Source: an uncultured Coprococcus sp. (GTDB lineage Bacteria > Bacillota > Clostridia > Lachnospirales > Lachnospiraceae). Taken from it: DNA of 7,569 bases. A program made the translations under genes and the position numbers. Shown piece after piece: positions 1 through 7,064 of the stretch (its first letter is position 1; the number at the start of each line of letters is the position of its first letter). The notes below the pieces were generated by a model. That model ran no database searches, had not been told where the DNA came from, and saw only the letters and a program-made list of their open reading frames with translations. The stretch is from assembly GCA_900548315.1 (NCBI GenBank), contig URJU01000107.1, positions 1-7,569 on the forward strand, written 5' to 3'.

Positions 1-32
1 CGTCGGCAGCGTCAGATGTGTATAAGAGACAG
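1..32 (+). other. Nextera read-1 transposase adapter (library artefact)
   Basis: These bases match the Illumina Nextera read-1 adapter without its first T. The 13 outer bases are followed by the 19-bp Tn5 mosaic end at 14-32, AGATGTGTATAAGAGACAG. This is library DNA left on the contig, so biological sequence starts at 33. It matters for the first gene: the stop codon that closes its frame upstream (TAA at 23-25) and the first two bases of its apparent Shine-Dalgarno (31-32) lie in the adapter. Confidence 0.98.
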
Positions 33-43
33 GAGTTATGTAT

Positions 44-2404
44 ATGTATCTCAATATATTGAAAAGAGATCTGAAGAGGAATCGTACCATGAATATAATC
101 CTGCTGCTTTTTGTAATTCTGGCTGCAATGTTTGTGGCAAGTGGATTGAATAATGTAGTAACCATATTAAATGGAACTGATTATTTTTTTGAAAAAGCGG
201 GACTGCTGGATTATATGATATTTACCCAGTCGGGAGATGGAGGCGTCGGGGAACTTCTGGAGAATTCAACATCCGTTTCAAATTTCCGGGAGGAACATTG
301 CATCTGGGGTTCCAATGATGATGTGACAGTAAATGGAAAGAAACTTAGTACCAAGAATAATACATTGGTATTGCAGTCGTTAGAAAAAGATCAGCTGCAT
401 TTTTTTCTGCCGGACAATGAGCAGCTTACACAGGTAAAGCAGGGGGAAATCTATATCACAAGTGGTATGCTTGCTAAGAATCATGCAAAGGTGGGAGATG
501 CGCTCCGCATTCAGATGCAGGATGTGGATATGACGTTCCGGATTGCCGGAGAGATCAAGGACGCTTTGCTTGGCTCAGAAATGATGGGAAATACCCGGTT
601 GGTCATGAATAGTGAGGATTATCAGGTATTTGCAAGGAGTGAGAAGGTAAAGCCGTATGAAGGACGGATCTTTCACGTTGCAACGGACGATACGAAAGCA
701 CTTGCTTCAGAGCTGACCCGGGCATCAAATATTTTGTTTAGTTCAGATCGCTCCACGATCAAGATGGCGTATGTAATGGATATGATTGTGGCAATGGTCG
801 TGTTAGTGCTTAGCATCTGTTTGATTATTGTGTCGTTTGTGATCTTAAGATTTGTGATCGCATTTACCATACAAGGGGAATACCGTGAGATTGGAGTTAT
901 GAAAGCGATTGGAATTAAGAACAGCCGGATTCGCAGACTGTATATAGTCAAATATTGCGCAATGGCTTTCGTGGGAGGATTGGTCGGTTTTGGCCTGAGT
1001 ATTCCGTTTGGCAACATGTTGATTGCATCCGTATCTGCCAAAATGGTTCTTGGAAATGACAATGGTCATGGAATCAATGCGATCGGTACAGTGCTGGTTA
1101 TGGTACTCATGGTATGGGTCGCTTATCTGTGTACAGGAAATGTAAAGAAACTAACACCGGTTGATGCGATACGGAGTGGTCAGACCGGAGAGAGATATCG
1201 GAAGAAATCCGGGTACCGCATGGGACGTTCCCGTGTGAAGGCATCATTTTATATGGCAGTAAATGATGTGCTGAGTGCGCCGAAACGGTATCTGACCATA
1301 TGGCTGGCCTTTTTTCTGTGTTCCGTTATCATGTTGGGAATGGTGCTGGTATCCTCCACAATGAAGAGTAAGAATCTGATCACCTGTTTTGGAAAGGAAT
1401 CAGACATATATATACCGGATGCCAAACTGATCAAAATGAGTGTTATGAAAGAGGATGGGGAAAAGCAGTTAAAAGAGAATTACCGGTCAATTGAAAAGGA
1501 TCTGGAAGAGATGGGAATGCCGGGTAAAGTCAGTATGGAAATCTGGTACCAATATTCCTGTGAGGCGGACGGAGAGGCCTATTCGGTTATTTTCCAGCAA
1601 AATACGGAGACAAAAGCATCCGAGTATAGCTATACAGAGGGAACTGCGCCGCAAAATGCAAATGAGATTGCGATCACGCCTGCCATTGGCGAACAATTAG
1701 GAATAGGAATTGGTGATACGATTACAATTGATTTTGGGGCAGAAAAAAGAAAGTGTATGGTAACGGCAATGTTTCAGTCGATGAACCAGCTTGGCAAAGT
1801 CGCAAGACTGCATGAGGATGCACCTACATCGATGGTATATGCCAATGCAATGATGGCATATCAGATTGATTTTGCCGACCATCCGGATGACAAGGAGATT
1901 ACAAAGCGGGTACAGAAGATCAAACAGATGTATGATATTGATGGGGTCTATGACGCGGCTGGATACTGCGTGGATTGTATGGGAGTTGCGGATGTTATGG
2001 ATTCTGTGATTCTGCTGCTTCTGGTCATAACAGGGATTGTAGTGATTCTTGTAACAGTGCTGATGGAACGTTCTTTTCTGTCAACGGAGATTAGTCAGAT
2101 CGCGCTTTTGAAGGCGATTGGATTTACAAATGGTGCTATATGGAAATGGCAGGTGTGCCGGTTCCTTCTGGTAGCGATAGTGGCGGAGTTGTGTGCTGTG
2201 GCGTTTGCGGTACCTGTTACAAAATTGTGGTGTGATCCGATCTGGGCGATGATGGGGGCGACAGAAGTGCGGTACTGTTTTGATCCGATAAAGATGCTGC
2301 TGATCTATCCGGGCATTATTCTGGGAGCGACGCTGCTCACGATTGGAATCACTGCATGGAGAGTATACGCGATCCGTGGAACAGATTTGGCAAATGTAGA
2401 ATAG
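44..2404 (+). CDS. FtsX-family ABC transporter permease, two-module
   Basis: Membrane subunit of an ABC exporter of the FtsX/MacB/LolC class. Family members act at the cytoplasmic membrane by mechanotransmission or extrusion of lipids, lipoproteins or peptides; the substrate here is unknown. Residues are numbered from the ATG at 38. The hydrophobic profile gives eight spans: about 19-39, 249-273, 306-330, 347-366, 418-440, 652-675, 708-728 and 752-776. Two extracytoplasmic domains (about 45-245 and 445-648) follow spans 1 and 5. Each half carries the FtsX cytoplasmic signature after its second span: R-E-I-G-V-M-K-A-I-G near 283-292 and Q-I-A-L-L-K-A-I-G-F near 686-695. I chose the ATG at 44 because it lies 8 bases from AGGAG (31-35), while the ATG at 38 lies only 2 away. 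However, that AGGAG is half adapter, so the native 5' end is unproven. The ATPase gene follows after 60 bases. The 786-788 aa length is normal for a tandem FtsX permease. Confidence 0.93.
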   Translation: MYLNILKRDLKRNRTMNIILLLFVILAAMFVASGLNNVVTILNGTDYFFEKAGLLDYMIFTQSGDGGVGELLENSTSVSNFREEHCIWGSNDDVTVNGKKLSTKNNTLVLQSLEKDQLHFFLPDNEQLTQVKQGEIYITSGMLAKNHAKVGDALRIQMQDVDMTFRIAGEIKDALLGSEMMGNTRLVMNSEDYQVFARSEKVKPYEGRIFHVATDDTKALASELTRASNILFSSDRSTIKMAYVMDMIVAMVVLVLSICLIIVSFVILRFVIAFTIQGEYREIGVMKAIGIKNSRIRRLYIVKYCAMAFVGGLVGFGLSIPFGNMLIASVSAKMVLGNDNGHGINAIGTVLVMVLMVWVAYLCTGNVKKLTPVDAIRSGQTGERYRKKSGYRMGRSRVKASFYMAVNDVLSAPKRYLTIWLAFFLCSVIMLGMVLVSSTMKSKNLITCFGKESDIYIPDAKLIKMSVMKEDGEKQLKENYRSIEKDLEEMGMPGKVSMEIWYQYSCEADGEAYSVIFQQNTETKASEYSYTEGTAPQNANEIAITPAIGEQLGIGIGDTITIDFGAEKRKCMVTAMFQSMNQLGKVARLHEDAPTSMVYANAMMAYQIDFADHPDDKEITKRVQKIKQMYDIDGVYDAAGYCVDCMGVADVMDSVILLLLVITGIVVILVTVLMERSFLSTEISQIALLKAIGFTNGAIWKWQVCRFLLVAIVAELCAVAFAVPVTKLWCDPIWAMMGATEVRYCFDPIKMLLIYPGIILGATLLTIGITAWRVYAIRGTDLANVE

Positions 2405-2431
2405 AACAAGATGATAGCATAGAGAATGCTT

Positions 2432-2472
2432 GATGGGAAAAGATGGAAAAGGATGGGAAGACAGATGGGAAA
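2432..2472 (+). repeat. Four tandem GATGGGAAA-like 9-mers spanning the ATPase start
   Basis: The 9-mers lie at 2432 (GATGGGAAA), 2442 (GATGGAAAA), 2452 (GATGGGAAG) and 2464 (GATGGGAAA), spaced 10, 10 and 12 bases apart. Each contains an ATG (2433, 2443, 2453, 2465), of which those at 2453 and 2465 are in frame with the ATPase. The purine-rich copies also look like weak Shine-Dalgarno sequences for the next ATG. They may come from local slippage; a role in translation is possible but not shown. Confidence 0.6.
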
Positions 2473-3229
2473 TATATTAGAAGTAAAGGATCTGTGTAAG
2501 ACCTATGTGATCGATAAACGACAGAATAACGTATTACGTAATGTGAGTTTCAATGTGGAAGATGGGGATATGGTTGCTATTATGGGACCGTCCGGTTCCG
2601 GAAAATCCACATTGTTGTATTCTGTGTCAGGTATGGATCTTGCGACAAGTGGATCGGTTTTATTTGATGGTCAGGATATAATGAAACTGGATAAGAACAC
2701 ATTGGCAAAGAAGCGATTGGATGAGATGGGATTTATCTTTCAGCAAATGTATATGATGAAGAACCTGACGATTCTTGATAATATTCTGCTTCCGGCAGTA
2801 GAGATTAAGAAGTCTAGAGATAGTCGGGCGGAGAAGGTATCCCGTGCGGAGGCACTGATGCGTAAATTATCTATTATTGAGGTGGCGGATCATGATATTA
2901 ATGAAGTGTCCGGAGGACAGTTGCAGCGTGCCTGTATCTGCCGGAGCATGATCAATCATCCGAAATTGTTGTTTGCGGATGAGCCAACAGGTGCGCTTAA
3001 TCGGGCATCCTCCACGGAAGTGATGAATGAGCTGGTTCGGTTAAATGATGAGGGAACTACAATCATGATGGTGACACATGATGCAAAGGTGGCATCGCGC
3101 TGCAAGCGAGTGTTCTATATTTTAGATGGCACAATTAAAGGAGAATATATCGCACCGTTAGATGAGAGTCTGTCGGATATGGATCGGGAGCGGAGACTGA
3201 ATAACTGGCTGTTAGATTTTGGCTGGTAG
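2465..3229 (+). CDS. ABC transporter ATP-binding protein (MacB/LolD class)
   Basis: Cytoplasmic ATPase that should pair with the FtsX permease just upstream to power one exporter. From the ATG at 2465 the protein has 254 aa and every nucleotide-binding element: A-loop Tyr14, Walker A G-P-S-G-S-G-K-S-T at 41-49, Q-loop Gln93/94 in F-I-F-Q-Q, signature V-S-G-G-Q at 148-152, Walker B L-L-F-A-D-E at 168-173 with catalytic Glu173, and H-loop His205 in V-T-H-D. The D-loop reads G-A-L-N where G-A-L-D is usual. A short acidic/basic tail follows residue 225. In-frame ATGs also occur at 2426 and 2453. I prefer 2465 because M-G-N-I-L-E-V-K-D-L is the usual family N-terminus and GGGAAG lies just upstream. 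The class (MacB/LolD/BceA-like) is clear from the sequence; the substrate (antimicrobial peptide, lipid or lipoprotein) is not. Confidence 0.95.
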   Translation: MGNILEVKDLCKTYVIDKRQNNVLRNVSFNVEDGDMVAIMGPSGSGKSTLLYSVSGMDLATSGSVLFDGQDIMKLDKNTLAKKRLDEMGFIFQQMYMMKNLTILDNILLPAVEIKKSRDSRAEKVSRAEALMRKLSIIEVADHDINEVSGGQLQRACICRSMINHPKLLFADEPTGALNRASSTEVMNELVRLNDEGTTIMMVTHDAKVASRCKRVFYILDGTIKGEYIAPLDESLSDMDRERRLNNWLLDFGW

Positions 3230-3389
3230 AATGGATGCTTATTATATACTTTGAGAGGAAAGACTTGCCAGGGGAGATCTGAGGGGGCGGGTGTAGATGA
3301 ACATTCTGCGAACATTTGCACGGCACGCCTTAACGCTGGAGGATATATTATAGCCATAGTGTATAAGAAAGGCGCGCACCCCTCTGCAT

Positions 3390-3419
3390 TTTCCATTTTA
3401 TATATCCCCCATATATGAT
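3390..3419 (+). promoter_or_regulatory. Candidate sigma-A promoter for the rhamnose operon
   Basis: A -35-like TTTCCA (3390-3395, 4 of 6 consensus bases) and a -10-like TATGAT (3414-3419, 5 of 6) are separated by 18 bases. Transcription would start near 3426, about 40 bases before the rmlA ATG. The spacing and the -10 box are reasonable but the -35 is weak, and other TA-rich hexamers are nearby. Confidence 0.33.
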
Positions 3420-3422
3420 AAG

Positions 3423-3432
3423 ATACATGTAT
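3423..3432. promoter_or_regulatory. 10-bp palindrome at the predicted rmlA transcription start
   Basis: ATACATGTAT is a perfect 10-base palindrome just downstream of the candidate -10 box. A separate TGTGC (3434-3438) pairs with GCACA (3448-3452) directly before the rmlA Shine-Dalgarno. The position would suit an operator or a small 5' UTR hairpin. In AT-rich DNA a 10-base palindrome can arise by chance, so this is only a candidate site. Confidence 0.25.
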
Positions 3433-3453
3433 ATGTGCATTACAAAAGCACAC

Positions 3454-3459
3454 GGGAGG
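3454..3459 (+). promoter_or_regulatory. Ribosome binding site of rmlA
   Basis: GGGAGG lies 8 bases before the ATG at 3468. It settles the start: an in-frame ATG at 3435 would add eleven residues unlike the family, and that stretch would contain this site. Confidence 0.85.
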
Positions 3460-3467
3460 TACACATC

Positions 3468-4364
3468 ATGAAGGGAATTATCCTTGCGGGAGGCTCCGGT
3501 TCAAGGCTTTACCCGCTTACAAAGGTTACAAGTAAACAGCTGCTGCCTATATATGACAAGCCCATGATATATTATCCGATGTCGGTTCTTATGAATGCGG
3601 GCATAAGGGACATATTGATCATATCGACACCGGCGGATACACCTAGATTTGAAAGATTGCTGGGGGACGGACATCAGTTCGGACTCAATCTGACATATAA
3701 AGTCCAGCAGTCGCCGGATGGATTGGCTCAGGCATTTATCATTGGCGAGGATTTTATCGGCGATGACACGGTGGCGATGGTTCTTGGGGACAACATTTTC
3801 TCTGGACATGGGTTTAATGAAAAATTGAAAGCTGCTGTGGAAAATGCTGAAAGTGGCAAGGGCGCTACAATATTTGGATATTATGTGGATGACCCGGAGC
3901 GTTTTGGTATAGTTGAATTTGACAAGGACGGAAGAGTTGTTTCCATAGAGGAAAAGCCGGAGAAACCCAAGAGCAACTATTGCGTCACGGGTTTGTATTT
4001 TTATGACAACAGAGCGGTTGAGTATTCGAAGTCACTTACTCCTAGTGGTCGAGGCGAGTTGGAGATCACAGATCTGAACAGGCGTTATCTTGATGACGGT
4101 GAGCTGAACGTGGAGCTGCTTGGACAGGGATTTACCTGGCTTGATACGGGAACACATGAGAGTCTTGTTGATGCTACCAATTTTGTCAAGACGGTTGAGC
4201 AGCACCAGCACAGAAAGATAGGCTGCCTGGAGGAGATTGCGTACCTGAATGGATGGATAAGCCGCGACGAGGTTATGGCGGTTTACGAGACGATGAAACA
4301 GAATCAGTATGGACAATACCTGAAGGACGTACTTGATGGCAAATATCAGGAGCATCTTTATTAA
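3468..4364 (+). CDS. rmlA: Glucose-1-phosphate thymidylyltransferase
   Basis: First enzyme of dTDP-L-rhamnose synthesis: it joins dTTP and glucose-1-phosphate to give dTDP-glucose and pyrophosphate in the cytoplasm. The 298-aa protein is full length for the family. Visible motifs are the nucleotide-binding loop L-A-G-G-S-G-S-R-L-Y-P-L-T (6-18), Lys23 in S-K-Q-L-L-P, Q-Q-S-P-D-G-L-A-Q-A (80-89), the metal-binding G-D-N (107-109, Asp108), E-E-K-P (161-164), the conserved E-I-T-D-L-N (199-204) and W-L-D-T-G-T-H (224-230, Asp226). It heads the cluster and has its own strong ribosome binding site and a candidate promoter. Family members are usually inhibited by the pathway end product, dTDP-rhamnose. 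The identification is secure. An rffH-type paralogue has the same activity, but the rmlBDC neighbours favour rmlA. Confidence 0.98.
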   Translation: MKGIILAGGSGSRLYPLTKVTSKQLLPIYDKPMIYYPMSVLMNAGIRDILIISTPADTPRFERLLGDGHQFGLNLTYKVQQSPDGLAQAFIIGEDFIGDDTVAMVLGDNIFSGHGFNEKLKAAVENAESGKGATIFGYYVDDPERFGIVEFDKDGRVVSIEEKPEKPKSNYCVTGLYFYDNRAVEYSKSLTPSGRGELEITDLNRRYLDDGELNVELLGQGFTWLDTGTHESLVDATNFVKTVEQHQHRKIGCLEEIAYLNGWISRDEVMAVYETMKQNQYGQYLKDVLDGKYQEHLY

Positions 4365-4369
4365 AATTG

Positions 4370-4428
4370 GGGGACGGAGGGGACAGGTACCTCCGTCCCC
4401 AGTGATGGGGTCAGGCACCTCCGTCCCC
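4370..4428 (+). repeat. REP-like tandem hairpin element between rmlA and rmlB
   Basis: Two 22-base units, 4379-4400 and 4407-4428, agree at 20 of 22 positions. Both start GGGG, contain CAGG, and end ACCTCCGTCCCC; they differ at the fifth and ninth bases. A 6-base AGTGAT spacer separates them. A further GGGGACGGAGG at 4370-4380 pairs perfectly over 11 bp with 4390-4400, leaving a 9-base loop, and could pair equally with the identical 4418-4428. The element begins five bases after the rmlA stop and is far richer in GC than its surroundings. No T-tract follows, so it is not a classic terminator. It resembles the REP-type repeats that some genomes spread with IS200-like (RAYT) transposases; no transposase is present here. 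Confidence 0.75.
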
Positions 4429-4458
4429 GGATTAGGGTGAGAACAGGAGAAAAAGGAT

Positions 4459-5478
4459 ATGACGATCATAGTTACCGGCGGTGCCGGTTTTATTGGAAGT
4501 AATTTTATATTTTATACGTTAAAAAAACATCCTGGGTACAGGATCATTTGTCTGGACAAGCTGACGTACGCGGGGAATTTGTCTACTCTGCAGTCAGTCA
4601 TGGACAGAGAGAATTTTAGATTTGTGAAGATGGATATTTGCGACAGGGACGGAGTATATCAGTTGTTTGAGGAAGAACATCCGGATATGGTGGTGAATTT
4701 TGCCGCCGAGAGCCATGTGGACAGGTCCATAGAGAATCCGGAAGTGTTCCTGCAGACCAATATCATAGGAACGGCAACACTTATGGATGCCTGCCGCAAA
4801 TACGGAATACAGAGGTATCACCAGGTTTCCACGGATGAGGTGTACGGAGACCTGCCACTTGACAGACCGGATCTGTTCTTTACGGAGGAGACGCCTATTC
4901 ATACGAGTTCACCGTACAGTAGTTCAAAGGCTGGGGCAGATCTGCTGGTGCAGGCATATCATAGGACATATGGACTCCCTGTGACTATAAGCAGATGTTC
5001 AAATAACTATGGACCGTATCATTTTCCAGAGAAATTGATACCGCTCATGATTGCAAATGCCTTGGCTGACAAGCCTCTTCCCGTATATGGTGAGGGATTG
5101 AATGTCCGTGATTGGCTGTATGTGGAGGATCACTGCAAGGCTATTGACCTTATTTTGCACAAAGGCCGCGTGGGAGAGGTCTACAATGTGGGGGGACACA
5201 ATGAGAAGAGAAATATTGACATTGTAAAACTCATTTGCAGGGAGCTCGGCAAGCCGGAGAGCTTGATAACTTATGTAACGGATCGCAAGGGGCATGACAT
5301 GAGATACGCCATTGATCCAACCAAGATACATAGTGAACTTGGCTGGCTGCCGGAGACTAAGTTTGAGGACGGAATAAAGAAGACGATAAAGTGGTATCTG
5401 GAGAACCGTGAGTGGTGGGAGACTATCATCAGCGGTGAGTATCAGAGCTATTACGAGAAAATGTATGGGAATCGTTAG
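4459..5478 (+). CDS. rmlB: dTDP-glucose 4,6-dehydratase
   Basis: Second enzyme of the pathway: an NAD-dependent short-chain dehydrogenase/reductase that converts dTDP-glucose to dTDP-4-dehydro-6-deoxyglucose. The 339-aa protein has the Rossmann motif T-G-G-A-G-F-I-G (6-13), A-A-E-S-H-V-D-R-S (82-90), the family signature S-T-D-E-V-Y-G (124-130) with the catalytic pair Asp126/Glu127, and the Y-S-S-S-K motif (Tyr153, Lys157). The N-N-Y-G-P-Y-H-F-P-E-K-L-I-P stretch (182-195) is diagnostic of RmlB rather than other NDP-sugar epimerases. AGGAGA (4445-4450) lies 8 bases before the ATG. The REP-like element fills the 94-base gap from rmlA; rmlD follows after about 15 bases. Confidence 0.98.
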   Translation: MTIIVTGGAGFIGSNFIFYTLKKHPGYRIICLDKLTYAGNLSTLQSVMDRENFRFVKMDICDRDGVYQLFEEEHPDMVVNFAAESHVDRSIENPEVFLQTNIIGTATLMDACRKYGIQRYHQVSTDEVYGDLPLDRPDLFFTEETPIHTSSPYSSSKAGADLLVQAYHRTYGLPVTISRCSNNYGPYHFPEKLIPLMIANALADKPLPVYGEGLNVRDWLYVEDHCKAIDLILHKGRVGEVYNVGGHNEKRNIDIVKLICRELGKPESLITYVTDRKGHDMRYAIDPTKIHSELGWLPETKFEDGIKKTIKWYLENREWWETIISGEYQSYYEKMYGNR

Positions 5479-5493
5479 TTTGAACTGGGATTG

Positions 5494-6459
5494 ATGAGAG
5501 ATATGGATAGAGTAAAGAAAGTTTTCGTGACAGGCGTGTGTGGCCAGCTCGGGCATGATGTGGCAAATGAGCTTTTGCGCCGGGGATATGATGTCATAGG
5601 GTCTGATATAAAATCAGGAGAAGAGTTTGCAGCGATAGATTGCATGACACTGAATAGATGCAAAAGTGAGGTTTGTGGTTCGTTTCGGTATGTGACTTTC
5701 GACATATGCAGTTCCGATGATACTAGGAGAGAACTTCTGACGATCAAGCCAGATGCTGTGGTCCACTGTGCTGCATGGACGGCTGTTGATGCTGCGGAGG
5801 ATGTTTCGGTGCATGACAAAGTGTATTCAATAAATGCATTTGCGACAAAGAATATAGCTGAGATCTGCAAGGAACTGTCGTGTAAGATGGTGTACATAAG
5901 TACGGATTATGTGTTTGGTGGACAGGGGAATATTCCATGGGAACCGGACTGTCAGGATTTTAATCCTCTGAATGTGTACGGAAAGTCCAAGCTGGCTGGA
6001 GAACAGGCAGTATCGGGACTTCTTGATAAGTTTTTTATAGTGAGAATAGCTTGGGTATTTGGTTTGCATGGTGGGAATTTTGTAAAGACCATGCTGCGTC
6101 TTGGAAAGACTCACGATGAGATAAGAGTGGTGAATGATCAGATAGGAACGCCTACTTATACATTTGATCTGGCAAGGCTGCTGGTTGATATGCTTGAAAC
6201 GGACAAATACGGTTATTATCATGCCACAAACGAGGGCGGTTATATAAGCTGGTATGATTTCGCATGTGAGATATTCAGGCAGGCGGGGTATTCTACGAAG
6301 GTTATACCTGTCAGCACGGCTGAATATGGACAGTCCAAGGCAGCCAGACCGTATAACAGCAGGCTGGACAGGAGCAAATTGATACAAAATGGATTTGAAC
6401 CTTTGCCGGATTGGCGGGATGCGCTGGCGAGGTATTTGGAGGAAGTTGAGAGGATATAA
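5494..6459 (+). CDS. rmlD: dTDP-4-dehydrorhamnose reductase
   Basis: Last enzyme of the pathway: NAD(P)H-dependent reduction of dTDP-4-dehydrorhamnose to dTDP-L-rhamnose. From 5494 the 321-aa protein shows the Rossmann loop T-G-V-C-G-Q-L-G (13-20), H-C-A-A-W-T-A-V-D-A-A-E (91-102), S-T-D-Y-V-F-G-G (136-143), the catalytic Y-G-K-S-K (Tyr162, Lys166), R-I-A-W-V-F-G (184-190) and N-D-Q-I-G-T-P-T (214-221). It is somewhat longer than the ~290-300 aa typical of RmlD. The extra length lies at about 40-68, after the second strand, where a cysteine-containing insert precedes F-D-I. The start is uncertain: TTG 5491, ATG 5494 and ATG 5503 are all in frame, and only a weak TGGGA (5486-5490) precedes them. 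Homologues begin at about M-K-K-V-F-V-T-G, which would also suit 5503. rmlC starts five bases after this stop. Confidence 0.96.
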   Translation: MRDMDRVKKVFVTGVCGQLGHDVANELLRRGYDVIGSDIKSGEEFAAIDCMTLNRCKSEVCGSFRYVTFDICSSDDTRRELLTIKPDAVVHCAAWTAVDAAEDVSVHDKVYSINAFATKNIAEICKELSCKMVYISTDYVFGGQGNIPWEPDCQDFNPLNVYGKSKLAGEQAVSGLLDKFFIVRIAWVFGLHGGNFVKTMLRLGKTHDEIRVVNDQIGTPTYTFDLARLLVDMLETDKYGYYHATNEGGYISWYDFACEIFRQAGYSTKVIPVSTAEYGQSKAARPYNSRLDRSKLIQNGFEPLPDWRDALARYLEEVERI

Positions 6460-6464
6460 GTAAA

Positions 6465-7064
6465 ATGGGACAGATAGATGTAGAGAAGAATGTTGGCGGA
6501 ATAGAGGGGCTGTGTGTGATAACTCCGACAGTTCACGGTGATAGCAGAGGATATTTTGTCGAGACATATAATGAGCGTGATCTGGCAGAGCATGGAATAA
6601 ATGTAAACTTTGTGCAGGACAATCAGTCGATGTCTGTAAAAGGGGTACTTCGGGGGTTGCATTTTCAGATAGATCATCCACAGTGCAAGCTTGTGCGAAC
6701 CATTCGCGGAGTGGTGTTTGATGTGGTAGTAGATCTGCGCGCTGACTCTGCGACATACGGCAAATGGCATGGGGAGATATTGTCAGCCGAGAACAAAAAG
6801 CAATTTCTTATACCGGCGGGATTTGCTCATGGATTCCTAGTCCTTTCAGACGAGGCTGAATTCTGTTATAAGGTGAATGACTTCTGGCATCCAAACGATG
6901 AGGGCGGTATAGCGTGGAATGACCCAGAAATCGGGATCGTATGGCCGGAGGTAATTGGAAGATATACGGGCAGTGCGTCGGCTGAGGGATATAAGTTAAG
7001 CGATGGAACTCCACTTGTGTTGTCTGAGAAGGATCAGCAGTGGGGAAGGATGGGAGAGACGTAG
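6465..7064 (+). CDS. rmlC: dTDP-4-dehydrorhamnose 3,5-epimerase
   Basis: Third enzyme of the pathway, a cupin-fold epimerase that inverts C3 and C5 of the 4-keto sugar to give the L-rhamno form reduced by RmlD. The 199-aa protein has D-S-R-G-Y-F-V-E-T-Y (26-35), the V-L-R-G-L-H-F-Q active-site strand (61-68) with the general base His66, V-D-L-R (89-92), P-A-G-F-A-H-G-F (117-124), the conserved Tyr135 and W-N-D-P-E-I-G-I (151-158). Asp190 in L-S-E-K-D probably completes the His-Asp dyad, by comparison with Salmonella RmlC. The stretch before it (about 163-185) is longer than in that enzyme. GAGAGGA (6448-6454), inside the end of rmlD, is its ribosome binding site. It is the last clear gene of the rhamnose operon, and no terminator follows directly. 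Confidence 0.98.
   Translation: MGQIDVEKNVGGIEGLCVITPTVHGDSRGYFVETYNERDLAEHGINVNFVQDNQSMSVKGVLRGLHFQIDHPQCKLVRTIRGVVFDVVVDLRADSATYGKWHGEILSAENKKQFLIPAGFAHGFLVLSDEAEFCYKVNDFWHPNDEGGIAWNDPEIGIVWPEVIGRYTGSASAEGYKLSDGTPLVLSEKDQQWGRMGET

Larger units (their letters stand above)
3230..3467. other. Intergenic region between the ABC exporter and rhamnose genes
   Basis: I see no gene here. The first half (about 3260-3300) is unusually G-rich and the second half is AT-rich. No stem followed by a T-tract ends the ABC operon, so read-through into rmlA cannot be excluded. A candidate promoter and a palindrome near the right end are listed separately. The longest ATG-started reading frame noticed (3297-3353, 18 codons) has no ribosome binding site and is not called. 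Confidence 0.6.

Noticed and set aside
3297..3353. An 18-codon ATG-started reading frame upstream of rmlA, possibly a leader peptide
   Set aside because: There is no spaced Shine-Dalgarno, it lies upstream of the predicted promoter, and it has no run of regulatory codons or attenuator stem.
4369..4428. Transcription terminator between rmlA and rmlB
   Set aside because: The stem is strong but is followed by GC-rich sequence and then GATTAGGG, with no T-tract. The pathway genes continue in the same direction.
5827..6770. Long minus-strand reading frames opposite rmlD and rmlC
   Set aside because: They are antisense to clear enzymes with intact motifs, have no plausible ribosome binding sites, and their translations show no recognisable protein character.
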